DNA of 64,000 bases from assembly GCA_963678775.2 (NCBI GenBank), contig CAXXGR010000007.1, positions 62,001-126,000 of the forward strand, read 5' to 3'. The notes beneath the pieces were generated by a model. That model was given only the letters and a program-made list of their open reading frames with translations. It was not told the DNA's origin and searched no databases. The DNA is from JBFHIJ01 sp963678775. Its GTDB lineage: Bacteria > Bacteroidota > Ignavibacteria > Kapaibacteriales > UBA2268. The position numbers and the translations under genes are program-made. Positions 1-9,572 of the stretch are shown one piece after another. Numbering within the stretch: position 1 is the first letter of the stretch; every line of letters starts with the position of its first letter.

Positions 1-2
1 CG

Positions 3-206
3 TTCTACAAAAAAGAAAAAATAGAAATAATCTATGAACTGGAAAAAACAGACGGTAAATGGATGATAGTAAACTACGTAGTTGATGGCGTAGATACAGT
101 AAGAAATTATCAGAAACAGTTTTACAGATTGCTTAAAAAGAAAAGTTTTGAAGGCGTAATAGAAGTAATCGAAAAAAATATTGAAGACTCTAAAAGCGAA
201 AAATAA
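3..206 (+). CDS. MlaC/Ttg2-like phospholipid-binding protein, C-terminal fragment
   Basis: Only the last 67 codons are visible; the gene enters from the left edge in the frame starting at base 3. The tail has the end pattern of MlaC proteins: a Trp-led strand (GKWMIVNYVV), a DGV turn, then NYQKQFYRLL leading into a last helix. MlaC carries phospholipids through the periplasm between an outer-membrane MlaA complex and an inner-membrane ABC importer. Its stop overlaps the next start (TAATG), so the RND protein is translationally coupled to it. MlaC-like proteins are known beside HpnN-like RND transporters, which fits. The family call rests on a short fragment. Confidence 0.72.
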   Translation, partial: FYKKEKIEIIYELEKTDGKWMIVNYVVDGVDTVRNYQKQFYRLLKKKSFEGVIEVIEKNIEDSKSEK

Positions 207-2590
207 TGAAAAAAGTATATCAAAAATTTATTGACTTTATTATCAAGTGGTCTGTGCAAAAGCCTTGGCTGATGTTGGGGATGATTATTTTGATAACGGT
301 CCCTGCAGCTTATTTGCTAAAAGATATCAAGGTAGATACTAACCTTATTAAGCTATTACCAAAGCATGCTAAAGCTGCTGTGGCTACCAGAGAGCTTGAA
401 TCTATGGTAGGGGATGGTGGGCATTTTATAGTACTCTTTGAAGGAAATGATAGAGATAAACTTGTGCAAGCTGTTGAATACACTGCTGCGGAAATGAAGA
501 AAATAGACGCTTTGCAGAATGTTTATTATAAGTGGCCAACTGAGTTTTTACAAAAATACAGATATTCCCTACTTCCTACTGAATATTTGGATAAAATGTA
601 TGAACAGCTAATACAATGGGAAGCTAAAGTCAACCCATTTGTTGATAATATGCTTGATGATGAGGACGAAGTGGAGACCCACGGAGACAAAGAAGATAAG
701 CAAGATCTGCAAATACTCATACAGCAATATCAACACATGAGCGAATATCATGAGAGTGCTGATGGTAAAATCTTTGGTATACTTGCACCCACCAGTAAGG
801 GTGTCACTAATATTGGTTCAATTAAGAAAATAAAAGAGCAAATACAAAAAATTACACTTGATGCATCCGAGAAATATGGAGTATGGTCCGGAATTACAGG
901 CAACCATCAGAACAAATTAAATGAGTACGATATTATCATGTATGACTTAAATCAGTCATCAATAATTGCTGGTATTTTGATACTTTTGGTACTTCTGATT
1001 AGTTACAGAGCAATTTCTCCGATAATAGTAACTATTTTTCCTTTGTTGATTGGCTTAGTGTGGGCATTTGCTTTAGTTCCACACTTTGTAGGTCCACTAA
1101 ACCTAATAACTGCGTTCCTATTACTGATACTATTTGGTATGGGGATAGATTATGCTATTCATATAGTTAAGCGTTTTCAGTTAGAATCTAATAATGTATC
1201 AGTAGAGCAGGCATTGCGAGAAACTTACCACTCCACAGGAGTTGCGGTTGGACTTTCAGGACTGACTACAGGCTTGTCTTTAAGTATACTAGCATTATCA
1301 GATTTTAGAGGCTTTTCAGAGTTTGGTATTATCAGTGCGATGGCTATATTCACAGTCCTATTGGCAATGTATTTAGCTCTTCCTGTTTTTGTTGTGCTAT
1401 TTTCAAGATTTAAAGGGATGCATAAACAGCCTTTAGTGATGAAAAAAGTTTATATCCCTAAGAAGCTTACAACTATTGCAATGGGAGCACTTACCTTAGT
1501 TGCTGTAGTTTACGCTGCATTTAATATGCAATTTGATTATAATTTAGCAAATATGAATTTTGATAATCAAAAGATAGTAAATGTTCAAGAGTTAAAAGAG
1601 AAGCAAGGGAAAGTATACTCTAACTCAATGGGTGTGGCAGCTATACTGTTAGCTCCCAATTTGGAAGAAGTAGACAATTTAAAATCTCAACTGTATCAGG
1701 CAAAGGAAAAAGACAGTACAAGCCTGATAGGTAGGATTAGATCTATCAGAGACTATTCTCCAAGTGAGGCAGATTATGAAGAAAAACTATTCCTTATTCA
1801 AGATATTAAAGAGCAAGTATCAGGTCAGTGGACAGAAAGAATAGAAGACGAATCTCAGAAAGAGATGATAGCTGACTTCCTTTCATGGGATCCACCTATG
1901 GAGCCACCTTCAGTGGATGAAATACCTGATATTATAAAAGCTAATTATGTAAGTCGCAATGGGACAGGGCACTATTTGGTAACTGTAAACCCAAGCGAAG
2001 AGCGTAAAGATGGTAGAAATGCAATTGCATTTACTGATGATTTGTATAATGTAAAAGTGTCAGGAGATATCAAAGGACCAATAGGGGAGACTATAGTCTT
2101 TGCGGAAGTCCTTAGTTTGGTAATCAGTGAAGGCTGGTGGATAGCCATAGCTACTTTATCAGGTGTAATTCTGTTAGTCTTTTTTAATAATAAATCATTC
2201 AAAAAGACAGTAGTGGTGTTGATACCTCTTATGGCTGGCATGATGCTCACTTTTGGTCTGTTTTCTCTGTTTGGTTTCAAACTTACTTTCTTTAATATGG
2301 TAGTAATACCTGCATTGCTCGGGATGGGCGTAGATGGAGGTATTCACTATGTGCAAAGATGGTTTGAAACGGGAAAACATACTGAAAATACTCAAAAAGA
2401 GTTATTTGAGCCACTCTCGTTGGCAATTATAACTACAATGCTTGGTTACTCGGGGATGATGTTTGCAAACCACTCCGGTATTAGTTCAATTGGGAACTTT
2501 GCTGTGATTGGGTTAGGGTTAATTTGGTTTGCTACATTAATATTTTTACCCGGTGTTTTAAAAATGTTTGAAAGAAAAAATAAAAATTAG
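206..2590 (+). CDS. RND/MMPL-family lipid exporter (HpnN-like)
   Basis: A 794-residue inner-membrane transporter. Layout: one N-terminal membrane helix (about 21-38), a periplasmic domain, a block of helices (about 245-400), a second helix/periplasmic domain starting near 424, and a last block (about 655-790). This is the duplicated RND plan. Each membrane block carries the family motif with a membrane Asp: GMGIDYAIH at about 311 and GMGVDGGIHY at about 705. RND exporters of this type use proton flow to move lipids or hydrophobic molecules; HpnN moves hopanoids. With an MlaC-like gene before it and a TetR gene behind, it is probably an envelope lipid export unit. The substrate is not shown by sequence. 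Confidence 0.85.
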   Translation: MKKVYQKFIDFIIKWSVQKPWLMLGMIILITVPAAYLLKDIKVDTNLIKLLPKHAKAAVATRELESMVGDGGHFIVLFEGNDRDKLVQAVEYTAAEMKKIDALQNVYYKWPTEFLQKYRYSLLPTEYLDKMYEQLIQWEAKVNPFVDNMLDDEDEVETHGDKEDKQDLQILIQQYQHMSEYHESADGKIFGILAPTSKGVTNIGSIKKIKEQIQKITLDASEKYGVWSGITGNHQNKLNEYDIIMYDLNQSSIIAGILILLVLLISYRAISPIIVTIFPLLIGLVWAFALVPHFVGPLNLITAFLLLILFGMGIDYAIHIVKRFQLESNNVSVEQALRETYHSTGVAVGLSGLTTGLSLSILALSDFRGFSEFGIISAMAIFTVLLAMYLALPVFVVLFSRFKGMHKQPLVMKKVYIPKKLTTIAMGALTLVAVVYAAFNMQFDYNLANMNFDNQKIVNVQELKEKQGKVYSNSMGVAAILLAPNLEEVDNLKSQLYQAKEKDSTSLIGRIRSIRDYSPSEADYEEKLFLIQDIKEQVSGQWTERIEDESQKEMIADFLSWDPPMEPPSVDEIPDIIKANYVSRNGTGHYLVTVNPSEERKDGRNAIAFTDDLYNVKVSGDIKGPIGETIVFAEVLSLVISEGWWIAIATLSGVILLVFFNNKSFKKTVVVLIPLMAGMMLTFGLFSLFGFKLTFFNMVVIPALLGMGVDGGIHYVQRWFETGKHTENTQKELFEPLSLAIITTMLGYSGMMFANHSGISSIGNFAVIGLGLIWFATLIFLPGVLKMFERKNKN

Positions 2591-2601
2591 TGGTTGGTGC
2601 T

Positions 2602-3264
2602 ATGGGTCGAAAACCTAATACTGAGGTTAAAAAACGGATATTAAATACTGCAATATCGCTTATAGCTGATAGAGGGTATAATGCGGTAGGAGTAAGAGAG
2701 ATAGCGAAAAATGCAGATGTTTCTATTTCTATGATATCCTATTATTTCAATGGAAAAATTGGAATTTTAAAAGAAATAATGAATCTCTTTTTTGAAAAAT
2801 ATCTACAGATGTTAGAAATGACAGTAGATAATGAACTGTCGCCGAACGACAATCTGCATAATCTTTTTATTAATATATCTAAATTAATTCAGGAATACCA
2901 TGATATATGTAAAATTGTGTTCTTAGCTATTCCACATGATAACCAAGAGCTACAAGAGTTTAAGATGGAAAAAGTTCCTAGTTTTATTAATCCGTCTTTG
3001 AAATTATATAAGTCTTTGGGTTTTGATATAGAAGATAGAGATAGATTAAGCATTGTTGGGCCTACTATTTCTCACATGCTATTTGCTCACTTTTTCAATA
3101 AGCCAATAGTAGAGCAAGTATTTGGTAGGAAAATGGATTTTAGCTCAAAAAATATATACACTGAGACAATGGTAGAGCTGTTTCTAAATGGAATGAATGG
3201 TGTAATCAAAACTCAAAAAGCAGAAAAACATGTTAAATCTGCAGACGAGTTAGAGCTTAAGTAA
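2602..3264 (+). CDS. TetR/AcrR-family transcriptional regulator
   Basis: About 220 residues. The N-terminus has the TetR helix-turn-helix: an 'ILNTAISLIADRGYNAVGV' helix pair, then REIAKNADVSISMISYYF with the usual Y-F at the end of the recognition helix. The rest is a helical ligand domain I cannot assign. A GTG at 2590 overlaps the stop of the RND gene, but the ATG at 2602 gives the usual short lead before the HTH and is preferred. It probably controls the MlaC/RND genes upstream in the same run; that is inference from position. Confidence 0.88.
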   Translation: MGRKPNTEVKKRILNTAISLIADRGYNAVGVREIAKNADVSISMISYYFNGKIGILKEIMNLFFEKYLQMLEMTVDNELSPNDNLHNLFINISKLIQEYHDICKIVFLAIPHDNQELQEFKMEKVPSFINPSLKLYKSLGFDIEDRDRLSIVGPTISHMLFAHFFNKPIVEQVFGRKMDFSSKNIYTETMVELFLNGMNGVIKTQKAEKHVKSADELELK

Positions 3265-3287
3265 TTGAAAAATGAATAGACAAAAAT

Positions 3288-3319
3288 AAAAGCTGATAAG
3301 TTTGATATTATCAGCTTTT
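3288..3319. terminator. Bidirectional terminator between converging genes
   Basis: A perfect 12-bp inverted repeat (AAAAGCTGATAA / TTATCAGCTTTT) with an 8-nt loop lies between the TetR gene (+) and the response-regulator/kinase gene (-). The A and T runs built into the arms serve both directions. Confidence 0.8.
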
Positions 3320-3326
3320 GTCTCAA

Positions 3327-4427
3327 TTATTTAGCGATAGGTAAAGATATTTTGACAGAAGTGTACCTGCCGGGCTCGCTATTAATCTCAAAAGTTCCGT
3401 TATGAAGCTCTGTAATGCGTTTGGCAATAGCTATTCCAAGTCCGTTTCCTTGCTGCTCATATACTTTTCTTTCAAATTGTACGTAAGCGCCAAGGTTGTC
3501 AATTTGGGCTTTACTCATACCTCTGCCAAAATCACTAAATTCCATGATGTATTTGTTTTTTGAAACAGACGCAATAACTTTAATATCCGAGCCTTTATCA
3601 GAAAATTTCAAACAGTTGTCGATTATTTCTTCAATAACTTTCATCAAATACTCTTCGTTAACAGCTACAATAGCTTCGTCTATGTCATATTTAATATCTT
3701 CAGTTCTGTCATAAATTGACGCTCTGTACAACACAATTTCTTTAATGAAGAAATCTGATAGATGGAGTCTTTGATTGTGCAAATCATCTAATTCTTGCTT
3801 ATTGGTAGCAAGTATCTCCAAATTAGCATAGTACAAGTAGTTTTCAAATAGTCGATGCAGTCTTTGGGCTCCGTCATAAATGTTTGACAGCATTTCTTTT
3901 GCATCGTCTTTAGTCGTCTTGTCAAAATTATTGTTTAAGAACTCAGATAGCCCCAATATAATATTTAGAGGAGTTCTGATTTCATGTGGAATTGCTCTTC
4001 TTATATTAGAGCGTAAATCTTCCATCTTACTATTATAAGCCTGTTCGCTCATCTCACGTTTTTTTAACCTGGCTTCCACAGTGGTAAGCAATTCATCAAT
4101 GTCATACGGCTTCGTGAGATACTGATCAGCACCCAGATTAATTCCATCTCTAATATCAAATTTTTCTGATTTGGCAGAGAGAAATAAAAACGGTATAAGT
4201 GCTGTAGAGGGATCTTTTTGAAGTTCTTTTAAGACATCATAGCCATTAAGAATTGGCATCATAATATCCGAAATAATCAAATCCGGCAGTGTCTCTTGAG
4301 CTCGTAGCAAACCGAGTTCGCCATTTTGAGCATCGATTACGTCATAACCGGAGAAAGTAAGAGTGCGTACCAAATCTAATCTGATTTGCTCTTCATCCTC
4401 TATGACTAATATTACCTTATTCATCAT
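3327..4427 (-). CDS. Response regulator fused to histidine kinase
   Basis: 366 residues, cytoplasmic, no membrane segment. Residues 1-120 are a receiver domain: acidic pocket E10-D11, phospho-acceptor D54 in IISDIMMP, and K106 in YLTKP. A short linker leads to a HisKA domain with H148 in PHEIRTPL, then a HATPase_c domain (N box IIDNCLKFSD, G boxes DFGRGMS and GNGLGIA). Receiver-first kinases take phosphate from another kinase or pass it on. The separate PAS/GAF kinase 4 bp upstream is the obvious partner. Two adjacent ATGs (4427, 4424) are possible starts; the AGGTG before them fits the second slightly better. Confidence 0.88.
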   Translation of the reverse strand: MMNKVILVIEDEEQIRLDLVRTLTFSGYDVIDAQNGELGLLRAQETLPDLIISDIMMPILNGYDVLKELQKDPSTALIPFLFLSAKSEKFDIRDGINLGADQYLTKPYDIDELLTTVEARLKKREMSEQAYNSKMEDLRSNIRRAIPHEIRTPLNIILGLSEFLNNNFDKTTKDDAKEMLSNIYDGAQRLHRLFENYLYYANLEILATNKQELDDLHNQRLHLSDFFIKEIVLYRASIYDRTEDIKYDIDEAIVAVNEEYLMKVIEEIIDNCLKFSDKGSDIKVIASVSKNKYIMEFSDFGRGMSKAQIDNLGAYVQFERKVYEQQGNGLGIAIAKRITELHNGTFEINSEPGRYTSVKISLPIAK

Positions 4428-4431
4428 ACAC

Positions 4432-6153
4432 CTATAGATTATTCGGAATTCTAAATGTAAATGTAGAACCTATATTTTTTCTACTTTGTACTTCAATTTT
4501 GCCATTTAACTGTTTAATTGATTGTAAAACCACTGCCATTCCCAGGCCAGTGCCGGAAATACTTCCCACATTATCAGCTCTGTAAAATAAATCAAATATG
4601 TTTTCCTGCTCATTATCAGGAATGCCAATTCCATAATCTTGTACTGAAATCACAGCAATATCTTTGAATATAGCAGCTTCAATGCTAACTGGTTTGTCTT
4701 CATGCGAATATTTGAGTGCATTTGTAATCAAATTTAACAGAATCAATCGCAATAGCTTATCATCAGATTTAAGTCGCTTTTCTTCGGTAGAAATTTTTAT
4801 ATTAACTGTTCTTCCTTTGGCTAAAGTAAGTTTCAAATCGTTTACCAGATTGAAAATGAAGCTCTCAAGATCGATAGGAGATATTCTGGTAGATCTATTA
4901 CTTTCATCTTTCCCGATATAAATAACATTTTCAATCAAATCAGTCATTATATCTACAGTTTTCATAATCCTTTTGAGATAATCTTTTTTCTCGTCATCAG
5001 ATAATCGAACAAAGAATTTATCTAATAGTTGAGCAGCAGACTTGATAATAGTAAGTGGAGTCCTAAATTCATGAGAGACCATACTTACAAACTGAGATTT
5101 CATTTCGTTTAGCTCTTTTTCTACTGCCAGCATTTTTCGAGCTTCTTTTTCAGCTCTTTCTCTTATTCTTATCTCATCTTTGAGCTTGTGTATCAGTAGT
5201 TGCAAATCTTCAGTTCTTTCTTCTACCTTTAACTCTAATATTTCATTAGATTTTTTTAGCTCGTTTTCTCTTTGCTTTCTGTCCGAAATATCTACAAAAC
5301 TTTCGATAAAGTATTTTTGAGTTCCCAAATTAATAGAAGAAATAGTCCTTAATATTGGTATGGACTTATTTGGAAGTTTAAGCTCTGACTCAAAATTTGT
5401 AAAACTATTTCTTGCATCGCCAGAAAAGTGAACAGTAGAAAGAAATCTTTCTCTTTTAGACTCTAAAATTTCTAATTCTGGGAGACCAATCATTGTCTCA
5501 CCAACAGGATTTATCCTGATAATATTATCTGTATCCGCATCTACTACTATAATACCCGAATGCACAGAGTCAAAAATGGTTCGAAGCTCTCTTCTGCTTT
5601 TAGCTAAATCCATAGTCCTTTCGGCTACTTTTTGCTCCAAAATAAGTTTAGAGCGATTTAGATTGATGAACAGCTTTGTGTTTTCAAGTGAGCCTGCAAA
5701 AAGACCGGCATGAAGCGAGCAAAGTTTCATCAAATCAATATCAAAACCTGACTCTTCGCATTTAAGTAGTACCAATACGATACCTAATACACCCCAAGAG
5801 GCCTTCAGCGGTATGATTAAAGCTGATTTAAATTCATCTTCAACTTTCGGTAGAGACAACAAACTTATTTTTCCGGATTCCAAAACTTGACCGATTGCAC
5901 CTTTCTCAATTAAACCGGAATAAAATGACTCTACAGACTCTGCGGGTAAATTTGGGAGACTAGTGTTAAGCTCAAATTCAAAGGTATTATCGTTTAGTAA
6001 ATAAAACGCAGAAACATTTTCATAGCCTAAGTTAGCAAACACACGTAGCCCATCGGAAATAACCATATTGATTCTTTCAGAATATACCCTGTTTTTAACG
6101 TATGCTTCAATCTCCTTTAAAAAAGAGGAGCATGCCGGTGACATATAGGTCAT
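4432..6153 (-). CDS. GAF-PAS sensor histidine kinase
   Basis: About 573 residues with no membrane helix, so a soluble sensor. Order: a GAF-like domain (about 20-175), a short coiled coil (SKLILEQKVAERT), a PAS domain (about 200-310), a longer coiled coil, HisKA with HEFRTPLTII, and HATPase_c with N box LLNLITNALKYS, G1 DYGIGIP, F box IFDLFYRAD and G2 GTGLGM. All catalytic boxes are intact. A TTG at 6174 follows the HDOD stop directly, but the ATG at 6153 is preferred; either leaves the GAF domain whole. It sits between the HDOD gene and the receiver-kinase gene, so the three probably form one signalling unit. The signal sensed is unknown. Confidence 0.87.
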   Translation of the reverse strand: MTYMSPACSSFLKEIEAYVKNRVYSERINMVISDGLRVFANLGYENVSAFYLLNDNTFEFELNTSLPNLPAESVESFYSGLIEKGAIGQVLESGKISLLSLPKVEDEFKSALIIPLKASWGVLGIVLVLLKCEESGFDIDLMKLCSLHAGLFAGSLENTKLFINLNRSKLILEQKVAERTMDLAKSRRELRTIFDSVHSGIIVVDADTDNIIRINPVGETMIGLPELEILESKRERFLSTVHFSGDARNSFTNFESELKLPNKSIPILRTISSINLGTQKYFIESFVDISDRKQRENELKKSNEILELKVEERTEDLQLLIHKLKDEIRIRERAEKEARKMLAVEKELNEMKSQFVSMVSHEFRTPLTIIKSAAQLLDKFFVRLSDDEKKDYLKRIMKTVDIMTDLIENVIYIGKDESNRSTRISPIDLESFIFNLVNDLKLTLAKGRTVNIKISTEEKRLKSDDKLLRLILLNLITNALKYSHEDKPVSIEAAIFKDIAVISVQDYGIGIPDNEQENIFDLFYRADNVGSISGTGLGMAVVLQSIKQLNGKIEVQSRKNIGSTFTFRIPNNL

Positions 6154-6174
6154 ATTTTCGTTTTCTTGTCTCAA

Positions 6175-7023
6175 TTATATCTTAAGTAGTAATTTTACAG
6201 ATTCTTGATATTGCTTTATAATTTCAAGCATATTTTTAGTAAAGTAGTTATCAGGTAATTTTAAAAAATCCCACACATCTTTATTCGGCTTCGGGATTAT
6301 TTCATCATTATTATCACCTAATTCGAGCATTGTAGCTGCTATATTTGCTACATGTACGCAAGAAACAAGTAAACTTAGCTTTCCTGACACTCTGCCTGTA
6401 TATAGATTACTAATGACATCTCTTATTGATATAGGTAAACGCCATTTTTCAGCAAGCAGGTCTCCCACTACTGTGTGAGAAATTCCAATAAATTTTAGTT
6501 CAGCCTCTCTCAGAGAAACTTTATTTGCAAAAGAATAATTATATGCTTTTGCAAAGTCATCGGGTACATATTTGTATAACAACAGCTTGCCTATATCATG
6601 TAAAATCCCGGCAATAAAGTAGTTTTCTAAATCTCTGACTCCAATTGTATTTCCTGCATGCCGAGTTATTATACCAACCGCTATAGAATGTTTCCATAGA
6701 TTTACAGGGTTAAACGAAGAGGGTGCATCTGATTTGAAAAACATTTGTATAATTGATAAAGCGAGTACTAAGTTTTTGACTTCTTCAAAGCCAATAAAGG
6801 TAATAGCTTGGGTAATAGTAGTAATTCTACCTCTAAACCCGTAAATTGAAGAGTTAGCAGCTTTTAAAATCTTAGTAGCAGAAGCTTGATCCTGACTGAT
6901 GATATTGGCAACATCCGAAGGAGTAGAACGATGATTAGACATCACATCCGATAGTTTAGTATATACTGTCGGCAAAGTGGGGAATTCGTCAATTCTATCA
7001 ATTATATTTTGAATGTTTTTCAA
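6175..7023 (-). CDS. HDOD-domain signalling protein
   Basis: 282 residues that are almost all one HDOD domain: FPTLPTVYTKLSDVM at the start, ISQDQASATKILKAANSS, then the helix AITFIGFEEVKNLVLAL. HDOD is an HD-fold domain found in regulators of motility, stress and second-messenger pathways; it often lacks phosphodiesterase activity. Here the segment HDIGKLLLYKY keeps an HD pair. The start is TTG at 7023; its TTG overlaps the TGA stop of the preceding gene as TTGA. No ATG lies early enough to keep the domain whole. Confidence 0.85.
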   Translation of the reverse strand: MKNIQNIIDRIDEFPTLPTVYTKLSDVMSNHRSTPSDVANIISQDQASATKILKAANSSIYGFRGRITTITQAITFIGFEEVKNLVLALSIIQMFFKSDAPSSFNPVNLWKHSIAVGIITRHAGNTIGVRDLENYFIAGILHDIGKLLLYKYVPDDFAKAYNYSFANKVSLREAELKFIGISHTVVGDLLAEKWRLPISIRDVISNLYTGRVSGKLSLLVSCVHVANIAATMLELGDNNDEIIPKPNKDVWDFLKLPDNYFTKNMLEIIKQYQESVKLLLKI

Positions 7024-7370
7024 GTAGCATCTGTATCTTTATTTTTAGCAATAATATTTTGTACATTGAGTATAATTCCAGCACTAAACAAATCTTTTTC
7101 AATTTTCTGTTCTGGAATCCATGTCATTCTATCTAATAAGTATTTTGCTGATTTTTCTTTTAGTTCAGGACTTAATTCTACATCAAAGCCTATATCATCT
7201 TCATCAGATTGTATATAAACGCTGCTTATATTCCAGGTTTTCAGTATTATCTGATGTTTAGTATTTAACTTAATTCCTGCAGGTAATAGAGTCTGCCCAA
7301 AATTATTAATAATAGGCTCTGCTACAATCATGCCTTCTTTAAGCTCATCTATAGAAACTAATGATGCCAT
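7020..7370 (-). CDS. Small DUF3391-like protein (stand-alone HD-GYP N-terminal-type domain)
   Basis: 116 residues. The pattern SIDELKEGMIVAEPI, then GQTLLPAGIKLNTKHQIIL and a following short strand (ISSVYI), matches the small domain usually fused to the front of HD-GYP cyclic-di-GMP phosphodiesterases. Here the gene stops after that domain, and the next gene (4-bp overlap) encodes an HDOD domain instead of HD-GYP. It may act as a partner of the HDOD protein. The domain match is by eye and the function is unknown. Confidence 0.6.
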   Translation of the reverse strand: MASLVSIDELKEGMIVAEPIINNFGQTLLPAGIKLNTKHQIILKTWNISSVYIQSDEDDIGFDVELSPELKEKSAKYLLDRMTWIPEQKIEKDLFSAGIILNVQNIIAKNKDTDAT

Positions 7371-7373
7371 TTG

Positions 7374-8147
7374 CTATCTTAATTCCTTTGAAAGTTCAGC
7401 TAAAAAATCTTTGTCTGTAAAATCCATCCTAATCGGGGTAACAGAAACAAAGTTGTTAAATAAGGCATAATCGTCACTTTCTGTATCGGTAGTGTTCTTT
7501 TCGTAACTTCCACTAAACCAGTAATAGTCTCTACCAAAAGGATCTTCTCTTTTCTCATAACTATCTTTCCAGATAGCACTGCTTTGAGATGTATATTTTA
7601 TACCTTGTATCTTATCTTTATCTACTGCAGGTACATTTACATTTAGCAAAGTACCCTTCGGTATTGATATTTTAAGCATTTTTTGTGCCAATTCTAAAGC
7701 ATACTCTGCTGCAACTGTACAGTCAAATTCTACATCGTGTGAGCCTACAGAAATAGCCATAGACGGTATATTCTGAAGCATTCCCTCTACAGCACCGCCT
7801 ACAGTACCTGAGTAAAGTACATTGATAGCATTATTTTGCCCATGATTGATACCGGAAATAACTAAATCCGGTTTCCTGTCGCACAATGCATTTATACCAA
7901 GTTTCGCACAATCCGCCGGAGTCCCTGTGACAGCGTAACCGACTATATTGTCACTTATCATATACTTTTTAACTCTTAAAGGGTTTTGTATCGTAACAGC
8001 ACTGCTGACTGCACTCATCTGGCGGTCAGGTGCAACTACTTTTACTTCTCCTAATTTGCTTAAGCTAAGTGCTAATTGCCTGATACCAAGAGAATCTATA
8101 CCATCATCGTTTGTAATTAAAATCAAAGGTCTTTTATCTGGTGACAT
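7374..8147 (-). CDS. surE: 5'/3'-nucleotidase SurE
   Basis: 257 residues, the normal SurE length. The metal site is clear: N13-D14-D15 in ITNDDGIDS, a Ser in APDRQMSAVSSA, and the Asn in ISGINHGQN. The family stretch VTGTPADCA and YSGTVGGAVEG are present. SurE is a metal-dependent phosphatase acting on nucleoside monophosphates, linked to survival in stationary phase. The stop of rseP and this ATG are adjacent, and the next gene starts within 5 bp, so it is deep inside an operon. Confidence 0.96.
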   Translation of the reverse strand: MSPDKRPLILITNDDGIDSLGIRQLALSLSKLGEVKVVAPDRQMSAVSSAVTIQNPLRVKKYMISDNIVGYAVTGTPADCAKLGINALCDRKPDLVISGINHGQNNAINVLYSGTVGGAVEGMLQNIPSMAISVGSHDVEFDCTVAAEYALELAQKMLKISIPKGTLLNVNVPAVDKDKIQGIKYTSQSSAIWKDSYEKREDPFGRDYYWFSGSYEKNTTDTESDDYALFNNFVSVTPIRMDFTDKDFLAELSKELR

Positions 8148-9554
8148 TTAAAGTGACCTCACTACGTCATAATAAATAATTACTGCCATAAATAACAACA
8201 AGGCTATCATACCTGTTTGCTGTATAGCCATTTTAACTTTTATAGGAACTTCTCTTCTGATAATCGCTTCGATAATAATAAATACCAAGTGACCACCATC
8301 CAAAGCAGGGAAAGGAAGTATATTGATTACCGCTAAAGTTGTAGAAAGCATTGCCATAAATAACAAGAAACTTGCTATTCCTTGCTCAGCTTGCTTGCCG
8401 GCTTGCTTTGCTATCATAATAGGGCCGCCTACCGACTGTTTTAGCGAAATATTACCTTCGAAGATTTGTCCTATCGAAGAGAAAAAGAGGTCGATATAGT
8501 CAATAGTTTTAGTATATCCATACTCGACAGATTCAAACAATCCATAATTACGTATGCTAAACTTACCGGTATAAGCTATTCCTATAGAAATACCAATTTT
8601 ACCATTTTCATTTGGAGTAACATTTATTGTTTCTATCATGTCACTTCTTTTAACAGCTATATCAACCGGAGTACTTTTATATTTTTGTAATTCGTCCAAA
8701 AATTGATTTGTATTGAATATCTCATTACCTGCCAAAGTCATCACAGTATCGTTAGATTTAAAACCTGCTTTTTGTGCAGCACCATCTGAACTTGGCTCGC
8801 CCAAAACTACTCGCATACCGTAAGGCGCTATACCCAATTTCTTTTCGCTTGCCATTTCCTGCAAAATAGCAGCACCGTCAGCAGTGATTGAAATGGTCTG
8901 ACCGTCACGAACTAATTTTATATTTTTCTCTTTGCCTAAATCATCTGTTGTCAGACCTAATACTAATTCTTGCCAAGTTGTTATAGGTTTAGAGTTGATT
9001 TCTAGAATTTGATCACTTGTATGCAGGCCTGCTTTTTCTGCGATAGATTGTTCTGCAACATGGCCTATTCTATTTGTTTTATATTCTGCTTCACCATTGA
9101 AAAAGGCGATACCACCTACTAAAAGTACAGAAAGCAGAAAGTTCATAATAACACCTGCCGAAATCACAATTGATTTCTGGAATATATTTTTAGATCTGAA
9201 TTCGTATTCTTTAGGTTCCATACCTTCATAATTTGTATCAAACGATTCGTCTACCATGCCGGCAATCTTAACATAACCGCCGATAGGGAACAGTGCAAGT
9301 CTATAATCAGTGTGACCATCTAAATCTATAGCATCAGGATCATCTACATATTCGGTATCAGTTTTGATTTTAATATTTCCGAATGAAAAACCTGAAATTT
9401 TATTCCAACCAAAAAGTCTTTGTCCCATCCCTACAGAAAAGACATCAGCACGCATTCCACTTAGGCGTGCAGCAATAAAGTGCCCAAATTCGTGCACCAC
9501 TACGAGCACACCAAGCACTATTACAAAATAAAAGAGTGTGGATAAAAAAGCCAT
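8148..9554 (-). CDS. rseP: Site-2 intramembrane zinc metalloprotease RseP
   Basis: 468 residues. Zinc-binding H21-E22-F-G-H25 lies in the first membrane helix, and the second ligand motif ALDGGHLV is near 415, in the C-terminal membrane part. Between them are two PDZ-like domains (starting near VAEQSIAEKAGL and SSDGAAQKAGF). RseP cleaves single-pass membrane proteins, classically anti-sigma factors and leftover signal peptides. It follows dxr closely, the same dxr-rseP pairing seen in many bacteria. An anti-sigma-like membrane protein at 18812 is a conceivable substrate, but nothing in the sequence proves it. Confidence 0.95.
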   Translation of the reverse strand: MAFLSTLFYFVIVLGVLVVVHEFGHFIAARLSGMRADVFSVGMGQRLFGWNKISGFSFGNIKIKTDTEYVDDPDAIDLDGHTDYRLALFPIGGYVKIAGMVDESFDTNYEGMEPKEYEFRSKNIFQKSIVISAGVIMNFLLSVLLVGGIAFFNGEAEYKTNRIGHVAEQSIAEKAGLHTSDQILEINSKPITTWQELVLGLTTDDLGKEKNIKLVRDGQTISITADGAAILQEMASEKKLGIAPYGMRVVLGEPSSDGAAQKAGFKSNDTVMTLAGNEIFNTNQFLDELQKYKSTPVDIAVKRSDMIETINVTPNENGKIGISIGIAYTGKFSIRNYGLFESVEYGYTKTIDYIDLFFSSIGQIFEGNISLKQSVGGPIMIAKQAGKQAEQGIASFLLFMAMLSTTLAVINILPFPALDGGHLVFIIIEAIIRREVPIKVKMAIQQTGMIALLLFMAVIIYYDVVRSL

Positions 9555-9572
9555 GTCAATAATCCATTTATT

